Positions 1-7,589 of a stretch of 64,000 nucleotides of DNA are shown here, piece after piece (the first letter of the stretch is position 1; every line of letters begins with the position of its first letter). The notes below the pieces were generated by a model. It was not told the origin of the DNA. It worked only from the letters and a program-made list of their open reading frames with translations, and ran no database searches. This DNA is from a virus. The translations under genes were made by a program, and so were the position numbers. The stretch covers positions 1 through 64,000 of IMG/VR virus record IMGVR_UViG_3300009488_000019, one strand, 5' to 3'.

Positions 1-544
1 CGGCCGTAGCGTTGGTGACCATCGTGGCGGCAAGGCCGTCTCCAAGGTCTACCCAAAATGAGCCAGCGGGTGCGGAACCTTCAAGAGCGGCGACATGAAA
101 TAAATCAACGCCGATTGTGAATTGATCACTCTCTTGGCCAGCGCCTGTCCATTCAAACACTCCACCGGTACCTTTGACCGGCTCAGCATCATGAAGCCCG
201 GAAACATTCGCATGGCCCCGGAAACGATTATAAGGTACGATAACGGCTGTACCCTCTGCTTCATCAACGGACGGAAGCTCAATAAACTTAAATTCAGCCT
301 GATCCAGTGACTGTCCTTCGACAATCATGTGGACATAAATTCCAGTAGAGGCCAATGGCGTACTGAAAACCATTGCAGAAATATCATTCGTGTCGGTTAC
401 GGATTGAACGTAGCTGGCGACAAATTGTTTCCCTAAATGGATTCGATGTTCATCTGCTTGAAGCGAAACCATGAACCGGGTGATATCATCAATCACCGCA
501 GACCGTGGAATGCCTGTGCTGTCTTTACCTGCCATAAGCGCCAT
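1..544 (-). CDS. Partial protein, probably virion-associated (3' end outside window)
   Basis: An open frame runs from an ATG to the left edge without a stop (181 codons visible). The start MALMAGKDSTG is preceded by a GGAG Shine-Dalgarno about 8 nt upstream; a second ATG lies three codons in. The visible protein is acidic and beta-rich in appearance, with no signal peptide or membrane segment. I do not recognise a family. It is the third gene of a leftward group behind the promoter near 1.4 kb, and its orientation matches the late virion genes at the other end of the window, so a structural role is inferred from context only. Confidence 0.7.
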   Translation of the reverse strand, partial: MALMAGKDSTGIPRSAVIDDITRFMVSLQADEHRIHLGKQFVASYVQSVTDTNDISAMVFSTPLASTGIYVHMIVEGQSLDQAEFKFIELPSVDEAEGTAVIVPYNRFRGHANVSGLHDAEPVKGTGGVFEWTGAGQESDQFTIGVDLFHVAALEGSAPAGSFWVDLGDGLAATMVTNATA

Positions 545-578
545 GAGAGACTCTCCTTATTCTTTTTATGTTAGAAGG

Positions 579-809
579 TTAATTATTAGGTGTGTGCCGT
601 GGTGTGTATTCGCCACACGTCCATGTTGAGCAACTAAGAGGGAAACACTGTCCGGGGTTAGCAAGCATATCCGCAAGCTGATAAGGTGGAAAAACCGCTA
701 CTATCGGCGGCCAACGATGACAGTGGCCAAACACATAATCATTATACAAGATATCGTTTGATAACGTCCAATACGTACAGGACGCACAATCTTTAAGTGG
801 TGTTGGCAT
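579..809 (-). CDS. Small Cys-rich putative zinc-binding protein
   Basis: 76 residues beginning MPTPLKDCASCTYW, with a GGAG site 8 nt before the ATG. It has CxxC, then GHCHRWPP, then CxxxTCGEY. This pattern (CxxC, C-x-RxPP, CGE) is common in small phage zinc-finger-like proteins of unknown role. It lies between the secreted protein upstream and the edge gene downstream in one leftward unit. Confidence 0.7.
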   Translation of the reverse strand: MPTPLKDCASCTYWTLSNDILYNDYVFGHCHRWPPIVAVFPPYQLADMLANPGQCFPLSCSTWTCGEYTPRHTPNN

Positions 810-981
810 CTTTTTATCTCCTGTGGGATAATTTCCGCAGGGGCTGGCTCAAGTTTCTATATTGTATCCCATTTTAATTTAGCCCCGGTCGCAGCCGGGA
901 TGCGCAGTATGTCTGCGTAATGACAAAAGAGTTTAGGGACAGCAGCTTGGCCATTTGGATATCGCTGCTCAGTCCCTCATT

Positions 982-1329
982 TTATTTATCGTAATCTCCG
1001 TTCGAAAGTCCTAAATTGTAAAGATCAAAACATTCCTGCGTGTCTGTGATTCTCCAGAGTTGCTGATCGGCTTTGCCCATAAAACACATCGGGCCGTTCT
1101 GTGACAGATACCAAATCATGAAGTCGTTGTATTTGTCCTGAACTGTACCGTAAATGATCATGCTCTTGGATTGTGAAAACTGAACAACCCCTTGCCCAAA
1201 TTCAGATGTGATCTCCATCTGAGGCAGAGTATCCAGATCGACCGGCACCGGCTGGCGATTATCCGCAGCAGCAAGCCCGGCAAGAAAAATCGTTATGAGA
1301 CTTAAGTAAGCAAGAATTTTAGTTAACAC
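982..1329 (-). CDS. Putative secreted protein with signal peptide
   Basis: 115 residues starting from GTG, with AAGGAG about 7 nt upstream. The N-terminus (MLTKILAYLSLITIFLAGLA) is a typical Sec signal peptide ending before AADNRQ. The mature part is about 93 residues with two cysteines (QNGPMCFM and TQECFDLY) that could form a disulfide. No family is recognised. It is the first gene after a strong sigma70-type promoter, so it should be well expressed. A periplasmic or membrane-associated role is inferred. Confidence 0.75.
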   Translation of the reverse strand: MLTKILAYLSLITIFLAGLAAADNRQPVPVDLDTLPQMEITSEFGQGVVQFSQSKSMIIYGTVQDKYNDFMIWYLSQNGPMCFMGKADQQLWRITDTQECFDLYNLGLSNGDYDK

Positions 1330-1373
1330 GTTTCGATCTCCTTTTTCTTTTTGGTTGTTCTTTCCTCTGTTTG

Positions 1374-1402
1374 AATATAAGACCGTATATAGGGTTTGTC
1401 AA
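1374..1402 (-). promoter_or_regulatory. Near-consensus sigma70 promoter reading leftward
   Basis: On the minus strand the -35 box is TTGACA (positions 1397-1402), the spacer is exactly 17 bp and the -10 box is TATATT (1374-1379). The start of transcription would fall about 40 bp before the GTG of the secreted-protein gene. This is the best bacterial-type promoter seen in the window and implies use of host RNA polymerase. Confidence 0.8.
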
Positions 1403-1532
1403 GGGACTGAGGTTACCCGGCAGCCTAACGGCTGAATATATCAGGAAAAGAAAATTTAAAAAATAACGAGCGGGGAGCGTCCTCTTACGTGGCAGACCAT
1501 GATCCCGTGTACGAAAACGGGTAAAACCTGTC

Positions 1533-2075
1533 CCTTTGTTGTATGTATTTATACAATAATTAGATAAAGGTGTCTGAGATGCCCGTAATTGAATTTAAAA
1601 GCTCATCTGGCCGTCAGTGGGTGAGGTGCGATATTTACGTCCAGTGAGCAGCCTCTGAGGAAGTCTGAGCGTATATTCTAATCTGTAGCAATAGTACAAA
1701 ATCCAAGATGCGGCGGCAGGGCTTGGGCAGGTTCCCTGATCCTTTGATCTGCAAGGATAATAAAACACCCGCCAGAATATTTGCCTTCGTCTCTGCAAGA
1801 GGAACCATAGGCAAATTTATATTCTGAGACAACGTTTCCCTTTGGTTAGTTTTTTCTCTACGTTTCTCTTTCGTTTCTTTTAACATTTCTTTTAACGTTA
1901 AAGAAACGTCATCTCCCGGCCATCTCTTGTTATATTTATTATAGAGATTTTTATCTTCAATGATTTCGCTTATGTGGCGGCCCCCATTTTGAGTGTCTCA
2001 AGTAGGTGTCTCATGTGTCTCAAGATACAACACCTTTGTTGTACCAAATCCAGATTTTACTACCTCTTTGTTGTA
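1533..2075. repeat. Dispersed CCTTTGTTGTA motif (3 copies)
   Basis: CCTTTGTTGTA occurs at 1533-1543 and 2033-2043, and a one-mismatch copy (TCTTTGTTGTA) at 2065-2075. The middle copy is part of an inverted repeat, TACAAC...GTTGTA (2026-2043). This looks like a recurring protein-binding site in an AT-rich stretch. Confidence 0.45.
1994..2022. repeat. TGTCTCA repeats (3 copies)
   Basis: TGTCTCA is found at 1994-2000, 2007-2013 and 2016-2022, just beside the CCTTTGTTGTA copies. Short clustered direct repeats of this kind resemble iterons or operator sites; the function is not known. Confidence 0.45.
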
Positions 2076-2090
2076 TCTGAATTAAAGAAT

Positions 2091-2130
2091 CTATAGTTTC
2101 TAAATGGGAACTATAGTTTCCTTTTGGGAA
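2091..2130. repeat. 20-bp tandem repeat (2 copies)
   Basis: Two head-to-tail 20-bp units share CTATAGTTTC at their left end and TGGGAA at their right end, 16 of 20 positions identical. The period is about two helical turns, suitable for same-face protein binding. The surrounding DNA is AT-rich. Confidence 0.55.
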
Positions 2131-2514
2131 TTTGCGTTCCCCTCAGCAGCGGGAGTGGATTATCCTTCGGAAACAGCTTCTCCACTTCCAGTGAATCAGT
2201 TTCCTTTGAATAATCCAAACAGTCCCTTCTTCCCGCTTTGCCGGTAAACATACAATGTTTTGCACATATATGGACAATAAATTGCACGAAACCATACAAA
2301 GTTACCGGAATCGTGGTAAAAATAGGTGACACTTTAGTGGACATTATTAACAATCCTTGTATCCCGACTTGCAAGGGTGTTGTACTTATTCATACAATAT
2401 CCATTGTTTTTCAAAAAAAATATTTGCGGAAGTTTGCGTGTAACCCTATATAGTCATTCCAGATGTGGGCGATCGGTGAGCGCCGGGGCCGGGCCTCGAC
2501 AAGCCCCCCGTGGT

Positions 2515-2547
2515 CACATTGTAGCCACATCGTAGCCACATCGTAGC
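2515..2547. repeat. 11-bp tandem repeat (3 copies)
   Basis: Three adjacent 11-bp units: CACATTGTAGC followed by two exact CACATCGTAGC. The period is about one helical turn. It directly follows a very GC-rich block. Confidence 0.6.
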
Positions 2548-2848
2548 TGTTTGTTCCCGTACCTTTGTATTATCGCACGTACACATGTATATGGGATACA
2601 TATGTGCTACGCTCTAACGCTGCGTGATCATTGATGATACTCTCATGGCTGGAGGACATGGCGTGCCAACTCTATGCAGGACAACAGGGAATGAGCGCCT
2701 GAGATTTAATTTACCGCTCCGCTGCGCCTACTTTATATTGGAATAGCTGAAATCATAGGGGTGAATCAGAGCAAATCTCTTGCATTTTGCCCATAATCAC
2801 CATATCTATGTAGTTCACTACATAACCACATCAATGAGAGGCCGCTGA

Positions 2849-2891
2849 CTGCACGATCGCAACCTTACCCTTACTTGGGTATGGCAACGTT
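2849..2891 (+). repeat. 43-bp dispersed repeat, copy 1
   Basis: This copy aligns without gaps to two others in the same region, at about 70% identity to copy 2 (30 of 43). Conserved blocks are ACGATCG, CCCTTAC and TATGGCA. All three copies are on the same strand and lie 410-426 bp apart. Phage promoter, operator or structured RNA are all possible. Confidence 0.5.
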
Positions 2892-3077
2892 TGAGCGTGG
2901 GTATACATGTGCGCTGATGGATTCCCTGCTGCACTGGAGGCTTAGGCCGAACTCACTGGTAAAATGCCTCTTGTATAATAAGGTACGATTTAACCAGTTT
3001 TATCCTGCATGCTACGCATGGCCATAAAGACCGGGAGAACGGGGAGACGTGGGAGAGACGTGGGAATGGTTAACGAT

Positions 3078-3115
3078 TGGCCAGCCGTAGGCTGCGTGGT
3101 AACACCGGTTATCGC
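3078..3115 (+). repeat. Structured element shared with 10.63 kb, copy 1
   Basis: A 19-bp stretch (TGGCCAGCCGTAGGCTGCG) is identical to one at 10629-10647. It contains the hairpin CAGCC-GTA-GGCTG and is followed in both places by a second, similar stem around GGTAAC...GTTATC. Conservation of both stems in two gene-free regions suggests a functional RNA or DNA element. Confidence 0.5.
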
Positions 3116-3274
3116 TTGGCCGGTATTATCAACTTGAGGATACCAAACGCCAAAGCAGAGCTTTTATCACAGTGAGGGCCACAGCCACCAAATGGGCTGG
3201 AATGCAGGGATATTGATGGTTTTGACCATTATTGGGGAATCTGGGCTGATTTTATCCCCGCCAGATGCGTCAGG

Positions 3275-3317
3275 CTGGACGATCGGGCCTTGGCCCTTAC
3301 ACTGGTATGGCAGTGAT
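3275..3317 (+). repeat. 43-bp dispersed repeat, copy 2
   Basis: 84% identical (36 of 43) to copy 3 with no gaps. Blocks CTGGACGATCGG, TTGGCCCTT and TATGGCA are shared. This copy alone contains a perfect GGGCC-TT-GGCCC hairpin. Confidence 0.55.
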
Positions 3318-3358
3318 TTGACCTTAGTATGTCGATGATCTGACGACTTACCCGGTCA

Positions 3359-3380
3359 GAATGTCCGGTTGAATGTCCGG
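3359..3380. repeat. GAATGTCCGG direct repeat
   Basis: GAATGTCCGG occurs twice at a 12-bp period (3359-3368 and 3371-3380). It is a short tandem repeat of unknown role in the non-coding region. Confidence 0.4.
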
Positions 3381-3466
3381 GTAGAGGTTGTCTAAATTGG
3401 CCACGTTGCCCAAATGGACAACAGCAGGTATTTAGACAAGCTGGTGAGTTGATACCCACGGTGTTC

Positions 3467-3535
3467 TCATTAGCTTATCCTGTCGCACGTTCATTAGCTT
3501 ATTGTGTTCGTGTTCGCTATTCCCGAATCACGAAC
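3467..3535. repeat. Direct and inverted repeats
   Basis: TCATTAGCTTAT occurs at 3467-3478 and 3491-3502 (24-bp period). Just downstream GTTCGTG (3506-3512) is the inverse of CACGAAC (3529-3535). The cluster looks like a multi-site binding region. Confidence 0.45.
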
Positions 3536-3684
3536 GTGACATTGGCCTTAAACTTTGGGGCTTCTGAGGGGTCAAATGCAACGGGCACCAAACGGGCATA
3601 AGGTGCATTAAAGATACCGTTAACGGCTATAATGACCATTAAAGTAACATTTAAGCAATATTCGACCTCCTGAGAGGCTCACCA

Positions 3685-3727
3685 CTGGACGATCGGACGT
3701 TGGCCCTTGCCCTACTATGGCAATGAT
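3685..3727 (+). repeat. 43-bp dispersed repeat, copy 3
   Basis: Third gapless copy of the repeat that contains ACGATCG and TATGGCA. It lies about 90 bp upstream of the rightward sigma70-type promoter. Confidence 0.55.
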
Positions 3728-3815
3728 CACGCTTGTTTATTCTGGCATGATAAGAGCCTGTTTTGTCGCAATTCACATTTATATGCCACAATAGCAGTTT
3801 AAATGGCAGGAAGGG

Positions 3816-3844
3816 TTGACAGATGTATTTTTATGCATTAGATT
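3816..3844 (+). promoter_or_regulatory. Rightward sigma70-type promoter
   Basis: The -35 box TTGACA (3816-3821), an exact 17-bp spacer and the -10 box TAGATT (4 of 6 consensus, 3839-3844) face the early operon. The first gene starts about 700 bp downstream, giving a long untranslated leader that contains several possible hairpins. Confidence 0.6.
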
Positions 3845-4502
3845 ACAACAGGCGGGAGAGGTTAACGCCTACCTGACGACTCACAAATGAGCGCAGGTTC
3901 AAACCATACGATTCAAGATGTTGAACCGCTAAACTCTCACAATCATTGATGATCTGAGATTATTTCGGTCAGGGTTAATAATTATGAACCTTGGCCGATT
4001 GTTGTTTAAGCCTACAGCAACGTGGGTTTACAACGATTCAGATTTAATGAGGTTCACAAATGTGAACAATTGGAGGGTTTTTGACCCATAAAGATATACG
4101 TATTTGGGCCAAGAAATAAAACTTCAATTTTTCTTTGCCTACGGGAATGCGGCTCTACAAGGAATTAATCATTTTGTGGCCAAACTTGGCACGCAAGATG
4201 CATATACCTAATAATGCCTTCGGGTGGCACCCGGCGGCAACCGACTGAGAGAAATCAGGCGGGTCAGACCAAAACTTTCGGGAAATAAAAGCCTGACAGC
4301 GTAACCAACCGGGACTCAGACGAAATACCGAAAGCCACTAACCTGACGGAATACCAAACACTGCGAAGGACAATACGCAGAACTCGTCTATACAATGCAG
4401 ATTCAATGCATTGGGACGGTTCGGGCGGCAGCTAAACGGTTCCCGATTATTCCCCTACTGTAGATCAGCAAGGGTTGATGGGATGCGGTAAAGCGCAGTG
4501 AC

Positions 4503-4518
4503 TAAGTTTTAAAACTTA
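4503..4518. promoter_or_regulatory. 16-bp perfect palindrome
   Basis: TAAGTTTT/AAAACTTA is a perfect palindrome about 40 bp before the first early gene. It may be an operator for a dimeric repressor or a small hairpin in the leader; no matching regulator is identified. Confidence 0.45.
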
Positions 4519-4532
4519 TGCTTTCCTAAATG

Positions 4533-4548
4533 CCCTGTAAATACAGGG
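4533..4548 (+). promoter_or_regulatory. Hairpin overlapping a ribosome binding site
   Basis: CCCTGT-AAAT-ACAGGG forms a tight stem. Its right arm contributes GGG to the GGGAG Shine-Dalgarno of the next gene, so folding could mask translation initiation. Confidence 0.45.
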
Positions 4549-4556
4549 AGATTAAC

Positions 4557-4928
4557 ATGATTGAGAAATCAACCAAGTTTGAGTTCATAGTATCAATGGG
4601 TGAAGGCCAACTATTCAGCGTCAAGACCGTCAGAGAGCGGCTTTACAGCTACGCTCTGAACCGGGTGCGCAAGTTCTTTCCGGGGCGTGAGATCATTATA
4701 AGAGAGATCAGGACAACGACTGAGTACATGCCTGACGTTACCATCCCGGCAAACATTAGTGACTTCACGATCTACGAAGACCATGACGACAATGGCCCAT
4801 CCTATACGGTTGTAGAGGGATCAAAGGGTGCCACTGGATCATACTTACTTGATGATCCTAAAATCAAGCAGTTGTTGAAGCTGGGTGTTTCAATCAAAGC
4901 TGGCATTGACAACCGCACCAATTCATAA
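4557..4928 (+). CDS. Hypothetical early protein
   Basis: 123 residues starting MIEKSTKFEFIV. This ATG was preferred over one nine codons upstream because GGGAG sits 6 nt before it. It is a soluble mixed alpha/beta protein by appearance, with acidic stretch YEDHDDNGP in the middle. No family is recognised. It is the first gene of the rightward operon, a position often used by phages for host-takeover factors; that is only inference. Confidence 0.7.
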   Translation: MIEKSTKFEFIVSMGEGQLFSVKTVRERLYSYALNRVRKFFPGREIIIREIRTTTEYMPDVTIPANISDFTIYEDHDDNGPSYTVVEGSKGATGSYLLDDPKIKQLLKLGVSIKAGIDNRTNS

Positions 4929-4941
4929 AGGAGCTATCCAA

Positions 4942-5100
4942 ATGGATAAGAACAAAGCAGGTACGAAATTTAACAACTGGCTGAAACATAATGACTTCAC
5001 GCATCGGCAGATTGACAACCGATCTGAGCGTAAAGAACGTGAGACTGAAGACCGAAATCCAATCGAAGTCAACGATACCGGACGTGTATGGAGGTTCTAA
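4942..5100 (+). CDS. Small basic/charged hypothetical protein
   Basis: 52 residues, start MDKNKAGTKFNNWLK with AAAGGAG upstream. Highly charged (RSERKERETEDR), with no membrane segment. It sits 13 nt after the previous gene and 2 nt before the next in the same operon. Function unknown. Confidence 0.65.
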   Translation: MDKNKAGTKFNNWLKHNDFTHRQIDNRSERKERETEDRNPIEVNDTGRVWRF

Positions 5101-5102
5101 AA

Positions 5103-5252
5103 ATGAGGTATTACCTTATTATAGCAGCATTGTTTGTTTGCATCGTAGCCTACGCTTGGAACAACGGCCTATCAGGCGCTGTGCAAGAGGCCAAGAACGA
5201 TGCGGTAACCATTCAAAATCAGTACGATAACATCTTCGACCAACTCAAATAA
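5103..5252 (+). CDS. Small single-pass membrane protein
   Basis: 49 residues. The N-terminal stretch RYYLIIAALFVCIVAYAW is a clear membrane or signal-anchor segment, followed by a soluble tail (SGAVQEAKNDAVTIQNQY) that looks helical. Two nucleotides separate it from the preceding gene. The layout resembles small phage inner-membrane proteins; the role is unknown. Confidence 0.6.
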   Translation: MRYYLIIAALFVCIVAYAWNNGLSGAVQEAKNDAVTIQNQYDNIFDQLK

Positions 5253-5317
5253 ACCACCAGCCACAGGGCATCTAAGAGAGCATAAACCTTTAAACCTATT
5301 AATTGAAAGGATTTACA

Positions 5318-6241
5318 ATGATTAAAGAAATCAAGACGAAGAACGTGTATGAGGCTATGGAAGCTGGCGACCATGATTACACTGTAGAAATGCAGCCGTT
5401 AACTCTTCCTGACGGTACAGTTTGTTGGGATAAGAAAGCGGTCGTCCGTAAGGACAGCGGTGCCTATCTTGGTACGGTTGGCAGAGACTATCAGCCTGTG
5501 CAGCCTGTACGCATCTATGAAATGGTTAACGCCATGTTGGATGCGACCGGCGGCGAGATTACCGGGGTTGTCAACATGCACAAAGGCAGCGTGTTTGGAG
5601 TGGTATTGCACCTTAATACTGCTGAGTACCTGCCGGGAGACGCTGTTGAACTCAACTTTTTGATGCTGGCCGCTCATAACGGCATGTATGGCATCTTAGG
5701 TCGTGCCCTCAGCCGCCGACTGTTCTGTCTTAACCAATTGCCCACTTCCACTAAGTTGTTCAATTTAAAGCATACTCGCTTTGTTGAGGGACGTTTGGAC
5801 GTGGCCACTAAAATGCTGACCTATTATGATAAGGAAATCAACAGCTTCAACAGCAACATGAAGCAACTGGTTGATTTTCGTATGGATGCTGACGCAACAA
5901 ACCACTTCGTGAATGCCATGTACCCGGTGCCCACGAAGACAGAGTCTAAGCGCTCTGAGAGCATTCGTACCAATCAAATCAGCAACCTCATTGACCTTCT
6001 GTATAGAGGTCGTGGAGTTGATCAGCCCGGAGTCAAGGGCACTGGTTGGCATGCATTCAACGCTCTGACTGAGTTCGTCAATCATGAGCGTACCACGAGA
6101 GTGAAAGATGGCCGGGACGAAGCAGAGGTACGCTTTGAAGCGATCAACTTTGGCTCTGGCAATGAGCTTATGCAACGTGGGCTGGGCATCCTTCTGGGTA
6201 TGTCCAATTCACAGCCTGACATTGTCAAGTTCGCTTACTAA
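5318..6241 (+). CDS. DUF932-family phage/plasmid protein
   Basis: 307 residues from MIKEIKTKNV, with AAGGA 7 nt before the ATG. The pattern fits DUF932: a mid-region RALSRRLFCLNQ (usually R-x-x-C-x-N), LKHTRFVEGRL, and the C-terminal signature GTGWHAFNALTEFVNH. The family is common in phages and plasmids and is expressed early; its biochemical role is unsettled. A gene-free, strongly folded stretch follows it. Confidence 0.85.
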   Translation: MIKEIKTKNVYEAMEAGDHDYTVEMQPLTLPDGTVCWDKKAVVRKDSGAYLGTVGRDYQPVQPVRIYEMVNAMLDATGGEITGVVNMHKGSVFGVVLHLNTAEYLPGDAVELNFLMLAAHNGMYGILGRALSRRLFCLNQLPTSTKLFNLKHTRFVEGRLDVATKMLTYYDKEINSFNSNMKQLVDFRMDADATNHFVNAMYPVPTKTESKRSESIRTNQISNLIDLLYRGRGVDQPGVKGTGWHAFNALTEFVNHERTTRVKDGRDEAEVRFEAINFGSGNELMQRGLGILLGMSNSQPDIVKFAY

Positions 6242-6320
6242 TCACAACCGGCTGGCTATGCCGGGTTGCCACTACCTGAGCAATATGGCTCGAAAGTGGT
6301 TGTGCCAGCAGTTTGCAAGT

Positions 6321-6359
6321 CCTTGAGCGCCGGGGAGATTATGGCTTCCCCGGCCAAGG
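6321..6359 (+). ncRNA. Long hairpin in intergenic RNA
   Basis: CCTTG plus GCCGGGGA pair with TCCCCGGC plus CAAGG, interrupted only by a 3-nt bulge, around a 10-nt loop. No T-run follows, so it is not a standard terminator. It may be an RNA-processing or stability element. Confidence 0.5.
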
Positions 6360-6485
6360 CATAAGATGGGCTACGGCCTGAGCGACATGGCTCGAAGATA
6401 CCGGGTTTGCTGGTTCCCACTTCATGCGTCCCTCATGGCGCAAACGCATGGAGAAAAAACCTTGGCCCGATTCATGCCTGTTTCT

Positions 6486-6585
6486 GACAAGTTTGCAGAG
6501 CATGGACTATGGGAATCCTAAACTTGTCTATCTATAAGTCTGCGACCGGCGCTGTTATGGGTTGCTCACCCTTCGTAGACTTATA
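6486..6585 (+). ncRNA. Two adjacent stem-closed RNA domains
   Basis: GACAAGTTT (6486-6494) pairs perfectly with AAACTTGTC (6520-6528). Directly after, TATAAGTCTGCGA (6533-6545) pairs with TCGTAGACTTATA (6573-6585) with one G-T pair, enclosing a small GGGT-TGCTC-ACCC hairpin. The second domain ends 29 nt before the next start codon and could act as a leader element for it. Confidence 0.5.
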
Positions 6586-6614
6586 AATATTAACACTTAA
6601 CAAGGAGTACAATT

Positions 6615-6836
6615 ATGAAATTGTTTTCAGTAACAGTGAACGTGGCTTGCCAGAATACCGGCAGACGCTATCGCCTAACGGTAGACGTAATGGCCAAACA
6701 CGAGTGCGAAGCTCGTACAATGGCTATGAGTGATCTTTCAGACAAAGACCTACTCATGGACGTTAACATTTTAACGGTCGATATCATCGAACTCTTAAAC
6801 CGGGTTAACGTGGTATCGGTGATGGAGGTAAAATAG
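6615..6836 (+). CDS. Hypothetical small protein
   Basis: 73 residues (MKLFSVTVNVACQNTGRRYR), with CAAGGAG upstream. Beta-strand-like N-terminus, then a helical half. Its stop codon touches the next ATG, so the two are co-translated. No family recognised. Confidence 0.65.
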   Translation: MKLFSVTVNVACQNTGRRYRLTVDVMAKHECEARTMAMSDLSDKDLLMDVNILTVDIIELLNRVNVVSVMEVK

Positions 6837-7037
6837 ATGTATAAAACTATCTCCAAAAACATTAACGGGATCGCCTCCGGTGATTTGAATTTGTATTTCA
6901 GCCCACCGAAGCGAAAGAAGAGGCGTATCCGCAATGCCTTCTGCATGTCAGACCCAGCGAAGGTTGAGCGGGTGAGGAGGTTAAAGAAAAATGTTATTCT
7001 TGCTGCACTTGCCGAAAGAGGCTACAAATCTGGTTGA
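6837..7037 (+). CDS. Small basic protein
   Basis: 66 residues, very basic in the middle (PPKRKKRRIRNAF) and near the end (RRLKKN), suggesting nucleic-acid binding. It begins immediately after the preceding stop. Function not recognised. Confidence 0.6.
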   Translation: MYKTISKNINGIASGDLNLYFSPPKRKKRRIRNAFCMSDPAKVERVRRLKKNVILAALAERGYKSG

Positions 7038-7248
7038 CAGCCCTCAGCTAAGCCGCTCTACCTGTGAGTTTATAGTGCAGGTTTGCTTTGAGTGCATGGT
7101 TCCCGCTGTTGGACGAGCGCTGGCTCCTAAGCGGGACGTGAGCCGGGAGGATTGGAATAGAACCTTTGGCGCTGCTAATGACGCAAAGAAGCGGTGGCAA
7201 CAACTTGGGAAGGATAGAGGTATAAAGAATGACTCCACAGATGCTTAA
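6991..7248 (+). CDS. Hypothetical protein overlapping its neighbours
   Basis: 85 residues if the first ATG is used. The 3' part (DWNRTFGAANDAKKRWQQL) looks like real protein and is helical. The start is uncertain because the first ATG lies inside the upstream gene and has only a weak AAAGAAAA upstream. It overlaps the next gene by 20 nt. Confidence 0.5.
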   Translation: MLFLLHLPKEATNLVDSPQLSRSTCEFIVQVCFECMVPAVGRALAPKRDVSREDWNRTFGAANDAKKRWQQLGKDRGIKNDSTDA

Positions 7249-7408
7249 GTACAAAAAGAATTTCCCCACCTGTTTACATGCTGGGGTTGTTGATTTAACC
7301 AAAGGCAAAGGCGACCATCGTAACTGGTGGTGCCCTTGCTGCGAAACCCATTGGTTCAAGGGTGTAGAGCGAAACCCCGATGAATGGGATGCATGGCTGG
7401 AGACTTAA
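7229..7408 (+). CDS. Small putative zinc-ribbon protein
   Basis: 59 residues (MTPQMLKYKKNFPTCLHAG...). It has NWWCPCCETHWFKG, i.e. CxC C with nearby His, and C15/H17, suggesting a metal site. AAGGATAGAGG precedes the ATG. It ends with DEWDAWLET directly before the following gene. Confidence 0.6.
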   Translation: MTPQMLKYKKNFPTCLHAGVVDLTKGKGDHRNWWCPCCETHWFKGVERNPDEWDAWLET

Positions 7409-7409
7409 A

Positions 7410-7589
7410 ATGGATTACACCTACGAATGCAACGGTGAGATTAAAACGCTCACTGATGATCAAAAGACAATTGTTGAGCATCGTGGCACCTACTTCTGTG
7501 TTTATTGTGCAGACTGCTGCAATGTTCCTGTACTTCACCTTTTAAAGAGAACGAAAGGAAATAGCCATGAAGAAAACGCTTCGTCATGA
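7410..7589 (+). CDS. Small Cys-rich protein
   Basis: 59 residues from MDYTYECNGEIK; GGAG lies 8 nt upstream. Contains FCVYCADCCNVP, a CxxCxxCC cluster that may bind zinc or an iron-sulfur centre. Its end overlaps the next gene by 23 nt. Confidence 0.6.
   Translation: MDYTYECNGEIKTLTDDQKTIVEHRGTYFCVYCADCCNVPVLHLLKRTKGNSHEENASS

Larger units (their letters stand above)
1403..4556. other. Gene-free divergent control region, repeat-rich
   Basis: About 3.1 kb without a convincing gene on either strand; the short open frames here lack ribosome sites and family features. It separates leftward genes from the long rightward early operon. It holds tandem and dispersed repeats, inverted repeats, a rightward promoter and several hairpins, listed separately. 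The content fits an origin of replication and/or regulatory or packaging region, but no initiator-binding site is recognised. Confidence 0.6.
6242..6614 (+). other. Gene-free region with a chain of strong hairpins
   Basis: No open frame of note. Hand pairing gives successive stems: AACCGGC/GCCGGGTT near 6245, CCACT/AGTGG around an inner GAGC/GGCTC near 6270, a 13-bp stem at 6321-6359, CATGCG/CGCATG near 6423, a perfect 9-bp stem at 6486-6528 and a 13-bp stem at 6533-6585. The sequence CTGAGC-R-A-Y-ATGGCTCGAA occurs twice (about 6276 and 6378). A set of small structured RNAs or decayed tRNA-like units is possible. Confidence 0.55.

Noticed and set aside
1595-1886. Leftward open frames of 67 and 83 residues in the control region
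   Set aside because: No ribosome site, odd composition, and they overlap each other; treated as non-coding.
2111-2453. Opposed open frames of 87 and 71 residues
   Set aside because: They overlap on opposite strands across repeats, with no ribosome site or family feature.
3229-3459. Leftward 76-residue open frame
   Set aside because: It spans the 43-bp repeat and a tandem repeat and has no ribosome site.
5765-6175. 136-residue open frame antisense to the DUF932 gene
   Set aside because: Fully inside a recognised gene and without a ribosome site.
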